From contig JADGKB010000199.1 in assembly GCA_027604185.1 (NCBI GenBank), positions 1 to 15,086 of the forward strand: DNA of 15,086 bases. The letters run 5' to 3'. This document shows, piece after piece, positions 1 through 6,630 of this stretch (its first letter is position 1; each line of letters starts with the position of its first letter). This stretch comes from Boothiomyces macroporosus. Its lineage: Eukaryota > Chytridiomycota > Chytridiomycetes > Rhizophydiales > Terramycetaceae. A program made the translations under genes and the position numbers. The notes under the pieces are model-generated. The model was not told the origin of the DNA, did not search any database, and saw nothing but the letters and a program-made list of their open reading frames with translations.

Positions 1-186
1 GTAAAATCCATTCATGTCTCAATTAGTTTTTGTTTATCATTGGCTCAATTCACGATTTCGATATCCTAAGCCAGAGTTCATGAACACGAAAGGCTTTTTA
101 AGTGACCAGAAATAGAAAGTGCCCCGCACCAAAGACGAATTGGAGTTAAAAAGGGTATCCTAAAAAGAAAATTTAGAATAGATTAA

Positions 187-967
187 ATGGATTTAGACTC
201 TCAGTTTATAGCCAGCACAGTAGAATTTTGTGCGGCTGTATTGAATATAATCATTACTTTGGCTTATTATTGGAAGAAGGATTTGACGGTTATAAACTAC
301 TGGCATATACTATTTGGAATTGTGCTACTGTTCAACCAAGTAATTACAATGATAATGGAGTTTAATGGCCACACTACTGATTATTGCTTCATGTGGTATA
401 TACAAGTAAGTGCTGTTAATTTAGGGAATCACAAAAAACTTTGCTGAAGCAAATATAGACTGGATATTTACGTTAAGAGTTGTTTATCTAGAGCAGGGCA
501 GCTGGACTCGACATGTATGGGTTGGACTGTTTTTATTAATGGATGCGCTGCCCCGAATAGTCGTTCAATTCTATTACCAAACGTCAATTCAAAGTACAGG
601 AAAATGTCTTTTATCGCAACCGCAGTTACCCAGCCTATTAAAGACTGCTTTTGGCACAGTATATATTGGGGTAGTAGCCATATACTTTGCGATTCGAATA
701 GTTGGATTAATTCAGTCCTCAAACGGAGGGCTGGGTGTGCAGAGATTAGAATCCCTGACAGTAACTTCAATAGCGTTTGCATTGGCGTTGTGTTTAATTC
801 GAACATTAATTGGAATTCCATTTATCATGAATATCTGGCCCACAGTTACACCACTATTGATACCTATACAATTTACGATTTTACCTCCGATATGTTTCTT
901 GAGCATTGCCTATGGCAGCCGTTTAAAAGTAAACCTACTCCCAAAATTAAACAGCAGCAATGCATAA
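187..967 (+). CDS. Multi-pass (about 7 TM) membrane protein, 2 exons, family not recognised
   Basis: Exons 187-405 and 425-967 join in phase 0 across a 19-nt GT-AG intron to give about 253 residues, ending at tandem TAA codons. Without splicing, the first frame stops after 86 codons and the second has no upstream start. The protein is strongly hydrophobic. Candidate membrane segments start near residues 9, 37, 85, 110, 152, 190 and 220, roughly seven in all, with a WKKD loop after the first and only short loops elsewhere. I see no signature that assigns it to a GPCR, transporter or enzyme family, so the function is unknown. The start is the first ATG of the open frame, in an A-rich context. 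The splice is well supported because it joins two hydrophobic frames exactly and the intron matches the others in this window. Confidence 0.7.
406..424 (+). other. 19-nt spliceosomal intron
   Basis: GTAAGTGCTGTTAATTTAG, phase 0. It has a canonical GTAAGT donor, TTAAT at intron positions 11-15 and a TTTAG acceptor. Its removal joins the two hydrophobic frames of the membrane protein. Confidence 0.75.
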
Positions 968-1100
968 TAAATATATATTTTCACTAACCTATGATTCCAG
1001 ACTGAATGAAACCCTAACCATTTTCAATACATTCAATTAACATTGTTGAAATTGGATCTTTTAATAGTGAAATGGATGGGGTGGAAATATATCTTGACCC

Positions 1101-1955
1101 ATGCAAAGAAGCTTGCCAATAGATATTTGGGATAGAATATGGTTATTATGCGATCAAGACACATTGCAGAATACACGTAGGTTACAAAGTGAGTATGTAA
1201 AGAAAGTAACAGAATCTTTTGACATTGACACTGCAGTAAAACAAGGAAACTTGGAAAACATCAAATGGCTCAAAAATAATGGATATCAATTGGGCCAAGA
1301 TACTTTTTGTAATGCAGCTGAAAACGGAAATTTAGAGATTATAAAGTGGTTGAAAAGGAATAGATGTCCATGGGACAACTGCACATTTAGTTATGCAACA
1401 TTCAATGGAAACTTGACAAATATGAAGTGGTTATTTGAGAATGGGTGCCCGTGGGATCAGTCAACATTTAAAGAAGCAGTGAGAAATGGAAATCTGGATA
1501 ACATGAAATGGCTGAGAAAAGTGGGATGTCCCTGGGATGCAATTACATTTAGCTATGCAGCACTTGATGGAAATATGGAGAATATTCAGTGGTTAAGAGC
1601 AAATAATTGTCCCTGGGATGCAAATACATTTAACGGTGCGGCTAAAAACGGGAGTTTGGACGTAATGAAATGGCTAAAAGAGAACAACTGTCCATGGGAT
1701 ACCAACACATTTTGCTATGCAGCAAGGAACGGAAACTTGACAAATATGAAGTGGTTGTTTGAGAATGGGTGCCCGTGGGATCAGTCAACATTTAAAGAAG
1801 CAGTGAGAAATGGAAATCTGGATAATATGAAATGGCTGAGACAAGTTGGCTGTCCCTGGGATTATTTTACATTTAAAGAAGCGACAAGGAACGGTGATTT
1901 GGTAAACATAGAATGGCTCATGGAAAATGGATGTCCTCGGGATGATCAAACGTGA
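1101..1955 (+). CDS. F-box-like protein with 27-residue ankyrin-like repeats (copy 1)
   Basis: 284 residues, with a TGA just upstream in frame at 1095, so ATG 1101 is the likely start. Residues 5-35 (LPIDIWDRIWLL then LQNTRRLQSEYVKK) resemble a short F-box. From residue 49 there are eight full repeats and one cut one, of the form GNLxNMKWLxxNGCPWDxxTFxxAxxN. Each is exactly 27 residues rather than the 33 of a classical ankyrin repeat. Repeats of this W-L/C-P-W type are frequent in giant viruses and in protists that acquired them; the usual interpretation is a substrate adaptor for ubiquitin ligases, which is inference here. The protein stops in mid-repeat (GCPRDDQT), and repeat-like sequence seems to continue beyond the stop, so it may be truncated. 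A paralogue lies at 3942-5060 on the other strand. Confidence 0.8.
   Translation: MQRSLPIDIWDRIWLLCDQDTLQNTRRLQSEYVKKVTESFDIDTAVKQGNLENIKWLKNNGYQLGQDTFCNAAENGNLEIIKWLKRNRCPWDNCTFSYATFNGNLTNMKWLFENGCPWDQSTFKEAVRNGNLDNMKWLRKVGCPWDAITFSYAALDGNMENIQWLRANNCPWDANTFNGAAKNGSLDVMKWLKENNCPWDTNTFCYAARNGNLTNMKWLFENGCPWDQSTFKEAVRNGNLDNMKWLRQVGCPWDYFTFKEATRNGDLVNIEWLMENGCPRDDQT
1245..1952 (+). repeat. 81-nt coding tandem repeats (8 full plus 1 partial)
   Basis: The repeat part of the first F-box/repeat gene has a strict 81-nt (27-codon) period. A 132-nt block at 1407-1538 recurs at 1731-1862, offset by exactly four units (324 nt), with about five differences, four of them silent. Confidence 0.85.
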
Positions 1956-2372
1956 ATGTAACTAGAATTATATGGAAATCATTCAAAATCTCTGGGATCT
2001 TGGAGTGATGTACCATTGAATAGGCAGTTGTCCAAGATCACGTTGTTATATCCGAGTTTTCAGATGTATTTGCACCAAGAGCCAGCAAAATAAAATGGAT
2101 TTGGCGGATAAAGGAAAATAGACAGCAATCGTAAAAAGGGATTACCAATCATAATTCATTTGCGCCACCCTCGTGTTTCAGATTGTCCAATTATAGAAAC
2201 ATACGGTAGCAGCGGTAAATGCAATAATATAGCACAAGTGTAGTTTCAATTGGAATATTTTGTTCAACAATTATTAAAAGCCATTATTTCAGTCAAAGCC
2301 TTGTTCCATTGTGCTAGTGAAACAGGATAAGGATGTCGCCTTAAAATAGAAAAAAGTTCGCCAACTTCTACA
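1956..2372. other. Gene-free stretch with probable decayed repeat units at its left end
   Basis: No intact gene is seen. Just after the repeat gene's TGA, one frame reads MEIIQNLWDLG near 1975-2007. Another reads KIKWIWRIKEN near 2087-2119. Both resemble the repeat consensus LExIKWLKxNG and are interrupted by stops and frame changes. From about 2130 to 2372 I see nothing recognisable. Confidence 0.4.
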
Positions 2373-2481
2373 ATGGGAGGGAATGTTTCGACAGAAGATA
2401 TTCACAGACCCATAGAAAAGACAAACTGGATTCAACAAACGATAGCCAAATTACACCAGGAAGCCCGTACATTCGTTTCTA

Positions 2482-3735
2482 ATGGTAGATTTTAGGGAGG
2501 TGCAAATAATAGAAAAGTACAAGGACATTATTCAAAACCTGAGATTATCCCATCTTCACAAATTTCAAGTAATCGAAAATCAGTACCTTGGCGATTTGAA
2601 GAGGAACAACACCATTCTTGAACAAACCAAAGCCCAACTATTCAGAGAGAAAAAACAAGCAGTGATCAATCAATTGAAATACCAAGACGAACTTTGTCAA
2701 AAGAATGACAAGATTAAAGAGTTGGAAAGTCTGTTATTAAAAGAAAAAAGACAGTCTGCCCTCATCAAACCTCTTAATGAAGCCTGTGAGAGAATGTCTA
2801 GCACCATTGATGAACTACGAGACTTGTTGTGGAAAGAAAGGGCAAATAAAGACAAAGGTGTATGCAAAGCACAAGAACAAAATAGAATCCAGGCTTCTAT
2901 TGATCATTTACGGCAATGGAAAGGGCCAGCAGAAAAGAAAAGTGCAGATTCTCGATTTGTTCGTTTCAATGAATTAAATATTGCTGCTGGATGCCATTAT
3001 ATCAATACACGTAAACCAACACACACACTGACTTACAAGATATTGGAACGAAAGAATCCAATTAATCAATTGGCGGGAGGAACATTTACTTGCACAAATC
3101 ACAGTCAAAAGGTTGTTTGGAACAGTGCGCAGATTATAATTCAGTTACATTTCACAAACGACTATGAATTTTGTGTCAAGGTGCTGAATCAACAATGTGA
3201 AAAGTGTAGGTGCTATACTGCTCCAAAATTAGACCATGCAATCTACCTACGGAGAGTTGCAGGTTGCCTAGAACGGGCTTTTGAACTAGGAAAACAGACC
3301 GAAATGATTACCATGTCAAACATTCCTGTTACCGTTAATCAAGAAGATATTCCAATAGCAAAAAAACTTACTCAGGAAGCACTACTTCACCAAAGACTAA
3401 AAGATGGAGAAATTGAAAGTATAATCGGCTGCAAAGCGAAACTAGTGGCAGAAAACTGGCAGGTAACTCCAGGATATCCCCAAAATGGAGAGGGAGATTT
3501 GGTATTTCTGTGCAAGAGTGGAGTATACCATGTGGTAGAAGTTAAATGGATTAACTATTCAAATGGCATAGCAGTGGGTGGTTCAGCAAAGAAGATAAAC
3601 AAAGTCAAGATGCAAGCACAAACTTATGGAAGAGCGTGGAAGATTAGAGTCCGGAAATTCAAAGTTAGGTGTTATGCTGTAATTAATAATACCGACAACC
3701 AGTTTACCACCGTTGATTCCCATTTAATAAAGTAG
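2482..3735 (+). CDS. Coiled-coil / 3CxxC-like zinc finger / PD-(D/E)XK nuclease-like protein
   Basis: 417 residues from ATG 2482, ending TAG then TAA. Residues about 10-145 are Lys/Glu/Gln-rich with heptad-like leucines and probably form a coiled coil. Residues 199-245 (GGTFTCTNH, VVWNSAQI, VLNQQCEKC, CRCY) match the layout of 3CxxC-type zinc-binding domains (the RTP/zf-3CxxC family), with His replacing the second Cys of the first pair. The C-terminal part has GEGDL (D339), then VVEVK (E353, K355), then QAQTY (Q378, Y382). This is the D...ExK core plus the QxxxY motif of RecB/Cas4-like PD-(D/E)XK nucleases, so a nucleic-acid-cutting role is inferred, not shown. A longer N-terminus from ATG 2373 is possible through a 28-nt GT-AG intron at 2485-2512, giving 444 residues. 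The gene lies between two inverted repeat-protein genes. Confidence 0.7.
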   Translation: MVDFREVQIIEKYKDIIQNLRLSHLHKFQVIENQYLGDLKRNNTILEQTKAQLFREKKQAVINQLKYQDELCQKNDKIKELESLLLKEKRQSALIKPLNEACERMSSTIDELRDLLWKERANKDKGVCKAQEQNRIQASIDHLRQWKGPAEKKSADSRFVRFNELNIAAGCHYINTRKPTHTLTYKILERKNPINQLAGGTFTCTNHSQKVVWNSAQIIIQLHFTNDYEFCVKVLNQQCEKCRCYTAPKLDHAIYLRRVAGCLERAFELGKQTEMITMSNIPVTVNQEDIPIAKKLTQEALLHQRLKDGEIESIIGCKAKLVAENWQVTPGYPQNGEGDLVFLCKSGVYHVVEVKWINYSNGIAVGGSAKKINKVKMQAQTYGRAWKIRVRKFKVRCYAVINNTDNQFTTVDSHLIK

Positions 3736-3941
3736 TAACTAGTCTTTTTATTGGAATATAGTTTGATCACAACACGAAAGAATGAAACCTAAAGATACGA
3801 AAGAGCAAGTCGTTAATAGTGTTAAATATTTATCGTTGAATTATGATCTAGTTAATGTTTGATTGCTCAAATGGTGTTAATCTTGGGATAACTCTACTGA
3901 ATTAAGCAATGCCACGAAACACTAATCGTCAATGAATTAGT
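3736..3941. other. Intergenic, 3' ends of two convergent genes
   Basis: 206 nt between the TAG of the nuclease-like gene and the TAA of the minus-strand repeat gene. It is AT-rich, with no gene or structured element that I can support. Confidence 0.5.
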
Positions 3942-5060
3942 TTATTTGTCATCTTTTAGATTTTGTTGAAGCCATTCCAAGATATCCATTTGGGCACTAC
4001 ATTCGAAAATACTTTTATCCCACGGACAATTATTGACCTTTAGCCATTTTATATTTTCCAAATTTTCATTGTATATTGCACTATTAAATGTGGTTTGATC
4101 CCAAGGACAGCTATTTTCCAACAACCATTGCATGATTTGTAGATTTCCAATACTTGCTGCAACACTAAATAAATCATTGCCCCAGGGACACCCATTCGCC
4201 CAAAGCCATTTCATGGATTCCAAATCATTATTCCTCACCGCTTCAGAAAAAGTATATTCGTCCCAGGGACAGCCATTTTCCAACAACCATTTCATTATTT
4301 CCCAGTTTCCAGATTTGAATGCTTCACTGAATGTCCAGTCACTCCATGGACAACCATTCTCTTTTAGCCATATTAAATTCTCCAAATTTCCAAAATTTAC
4401 TGCAGTCCTAAACGTTCCTTCACCCCAAGGGCAACCATGGTCTTTTAACCACTTTATATTCTCCAAATTACCCTTGTGCGCAGCACCACTAAAGGTACCC
4501 ATATCCCAGGGACATCCATTCTGTTTCAACCATTTCATATTCTCTAAATTCCCTGTTTTTGCAGCACTTTTGAATATTCCCTCACCCCAAGGACATCCAT
4601 TCTCTTTTAACCACTTCATATTCTCCAGGTTTCCATTTCTAGCCGCGCTTTTGAACGTTCTTTCACTCCATGGACAATTGTTTGATTTTAGCCATTTCAT
4701 ATTCTCCAAGTTGCCATTATATGCAGCGTCAGTAAACGTCCATTCATCCCAAGGACAGCCATTGATCAGTAACCATTCCATATTTTCCAACCTTCCGAAT
4801 CCTGCCGCATTTCTAAAAGTGTAATCATCCCAGACGTAACTTCTCTGCTTTAACCATTTCATATTCTCTAAATTCCCTTGTTCTGCTGCTTCTGCAAAAG
4901 TAAAATATTTGGTGGATTTCTTTACATGATTGCTTTGCAATTCCCTAGTGTTTTCCAAAGTCTCTTGATCACACCGCAACCAGATTGTGTCCCAGATTTC
5001 ACTCGGTAAACCATTTGTTTTTATAGTGGATAGTGAAGGGTTAGGTTGAGAAGAATCCAT
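3942..5060 (-). CDS. F-box-like protein with 27-residue ankyrin-like repeats (copy 2)
   Basis: 372 residues, uninterrupted, ATG at 5060 and TAA at 3942-3944. Residues 17-50 (GLPSEIWDTIWLRCDQETLE and the following helix) are clearly homologous to the N-terminus of the other repeat gene and resemble an F-box. From residue 62 there are eleven full 27-residue repeats with consensus GNLENMKWLKxNGCPWDxxTFxxAAxN. A short cap (DILEWLQQNLKDDK) closes the array, so this copy looks complete. The likely role is a protein-binding adaptor, by analogy with F-box/ankyrin proteins of giant viruses and protists; the partner is unknown. The open frame on the opposite strand (4132-4824) is a mirror of the repeats. 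The gene is divergent from the glycosyltransferase gene to its right. Confidence 0.85.
   Translation of the reverse strand: MDSSQPNPSLSTIKTNGLPSEIWDTIWLRCDQETLENTRELQSNHVKKSTKYFTFAEAAEQGNLENMKWLKQRSYVWDDYTFRNAAGFGRLENMEWLLINGCPWDEWTFTDAAYNGNLENMKWLKSNNCPWSERTFKSAARNGNLENMKWLKENGCPWGEGIFKSAAKTGNLENMKWLKQNGCPWDMGTFSGAAHKGNLENIKWLKDHGCPWGEGTFRTAVNFGNLENLIWLKENGCPWSDWTFSEAFKSGNWEIMKWLLENGCPWDEYTFSEAVRNNDLESMKWLWANGCPWGNDLFSVAASIGNLQIMQWLLENSCPWDQTTFNSAIYNENLENIKWLKVNNCPWDKSIFECSAQMDILEWLQQNLKDDK
3987..4877 (-). repeat. Eleven 81-nt coding tandem repeats
   Basis: A strict 27-codon period with invariant or near-invariant Trp-Leu and Cys-Pro-Trp. Units differ from each other far more than the duplicated block in the first repeat gene, so this array looks older and stably maintained. 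Confidence 0.85.
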
Positions 5061-5130
5061 TGCATTGAAACTAAAATATTTTTGGGAAAGGATGGTGTCT
5101 GTGTCACATATATCTTGTGATTCTGACTAG

Positions 5131-6359
5131 AAGGTCATTACTAGTAGGTGGCCGTCGTCTCTTGGCACGAATGTAAAATCGTTGCGTATCGTATCGTTTC
5201 GTATTGTCAAGAAATAGTAACCAGACCGAGACTATCGATCCTTTTACAAATGTTTGGGAAAACAAAACGTGTTTGAAAATACAAAGAGATCATGCTATTT
5301 TGAGAACTTGTGCTATGATACTATCGAGCAAGAATTTCAGTTTTACCAGCCTTCTAGTGAACCAATATTCTATGATCGGGAACAAGGGCCAATTTATGAG
5401 TTTATTGAACCGTTTGTCGATCTTGGAGCACCCAATTTTACTCCAAAAGTAGTAGTTGGAGATTTGGATATGAATAATACTGCTATTTCTACAATCAGGA
5501 CTGTCTTATGGGATCACTCGGATAGCCTTACTATTGAGCACCTCATCTATGAACAGCTTGTCGGTACTTTTATCACTTTGGAAAGGTTTGGAGCAAGAGA
5601 TAATGATACCCAATTGTTGCACCTGTAGATCTGATTAACATAGGCGAAACTCTGATGACCCGGATTTCATCAAACACACTACTACTTTTGGTAGAGCCAT
5701 CACCACAAGACCACTAAAAGGAATGCATGACTACATTAAAGAAATAGGAAAGGAAAATCGGCACGTTTGTTTCAAAGAGCTGATTGTTTCCAGTCCTTCA
5801 ACAGTTTATAATGAATACAGTGATGTATACAAGGAAGGACGAGAAGTAATTTGGGAAAAGTTCAGGGAAAGATTATTTAAAACTCTTGGAATTAAACAAA
5901 TTGAGCCATTAAAAAATGTACTGTTCATACGAGACACCAACATTACTAACTATAATGAAACTATCCACTATTTACAATCAAGGTTCAACGAATTTAACTT
6001 TACTTTGGCTGATATTGGCAACCACTCTATTGAGGAGCAACTGGAGTTGGTATCAAAGTACTCTATTATAGTTGGATCACAATTGGTACCGTTTATGCAT
6101 CAAAAAAGCTGCGCAATCATTCCAGACACGATATTACGAAACTATGAAGAGTAAGAATGATTAACCTAGTGATCACGTCGGGTTAAAGTACTTTTGGAAT
6201 TACTTTACAGTTCGAAAGCTGTACTACCAAATGATTGATGACAAGTTTGACTTTGAACGAATAGAGCATCTTTTTCATACCGCTATAACCGAATTGGAGA
6301 TTAGCACGCAGGATGGAAATACCCTGAATCTTGCAGATGAAAAGCGTAACGTCCACTAG
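5131..6359 (+). CDS. GT61-like (DUF563) glycosyltransferase, spliced, 5' end unresolved
   Basis: Proposed coding exons 5131-5200, 5225-5624, 5644-6150 and 6170-6359 sum to 1167 nt (388 residues, TAG stop). All three introns are 19-24 nt and have TAAC before AG. Features typical of GT61 enzymes are a CYFENLCYD motif near the N-terminus, an IEHLIYEQLV region, LKNVLFIRDTNITNYNE (the R...N segment), SIEEQLELVSKYSIIVGSQL (the 'eQ...vG' segment), and SCAIIPDT. GT61 proteins transfer xylose, GlcNAc or similar sugars in the secretory pathway; the donor cannot be told from sequence here. No ATG lies in frame in the first exon. A start at 5092-5094 followed at once by a 36-nt intron (5095-5130) would fit but is speculative, and 5' truncation is the alternative. 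No signal anchor is visible. Confidence 0.6.
5201..5224 (+). other. 24-nt candidate intron
   Basis: GTATTG donor (also used in two other introns here) and a GTAACCAG 3' end. Removing it deletes an in-frame TAA at 5218 and extends the glycosyltransferase frame upstream to 5131. Less certain than the introns forced by homology on both sides. Confidence 0.55.
5625..5643 (+). other. 19-nt spliceosomal intron
   Basis: GTAGATCTGATTAACATAG, phase 2, with TTAAC at positions 11-15. It joins LLHL to RNSDDPDF in the glycosyltransferase; unspliced, the frame stops at TAG 5626. Confidence 0.75.
6151..6169 (+). other. 19-nt spliceosomal intron
   Basis: GTAAGAATGATTAACCTAG, phase 2, with TTAAC at positions 11-15. 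It joins LRNYE to DHVGLKYFW and adds 62 codons to the glycosyltransferase, replacing an in-frame TAA. Confidence 0.75.
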
Positions 6360-6630
6360 AACAGTTTCAGTATTGCTTCACGTGGAAATAATAAACTCTT
6401 GATCAATCGAATTACTGTTTACGCGTTTTTGCAGTTTAATATGAGTTGGAACGTTACAAGATTGATTATAGTGTAGATTTAATCCTTTTTGAATATTTTA
6501 TGGAAGAATACAAAATTATCTGTTGAATGAAAAATATATCCCAATGAATTTATCTTTCGGCCGATATTAGATATTAACGCCACATTTATGCATAAGATAT
6601 GGATGCATAATTCAAAATTCTACACCTTCA
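6360..6630. other. Intergenic, probable H+-ATPase promoter region
   Basis: 271 nt of AT-rich sequence. It holds two TGCATAA copies (about 6587-6610) shortly before the ATPase start, and nothing else I can support. A regulatory role for the copies is unproven. Confidence 0.3.

Noticed and set aside
1..186. Possible end of another gene at the left edge
   Set aside because: No convincing coding frame or motif on either strand in this short stretch.
4132..4824. 230-codon open frame on the plus strand with repeating HFIFSKLP-like units
   Set aside because: It is the antisense mirror of the 81-nt repeats of the minus-strand F-box/repeat gene; its periodicity comes entirely from that gene.
3987..4877. 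CRISPR-like or satellite array
   Set aside because: The regular 81-nt repeats are translated 27-residue units in an intact reading frame, with no spacer pattern.
5181..5205. Short CGTAT/CGTTT tandem-like repeats
   Set aside because: Too short and imperfect to call, and part of the region is probably coding exon of the glycosyltransferase gene.
5204..5452. 82-codon frame starting at TTG overlapping the glycosyltransferase
   Set aside because: It is an alternative frame without homology; the adjacent frame encodes the GT61-like CYFENLCYD region.
6104..6126. Additional GT-AG candidate intron in the glycosyltransferase near GSQLVPFM
   Set aside because: Reading through keeps SCAIIPDT, which fits the family; splicing would destroy that frame and soon stop.
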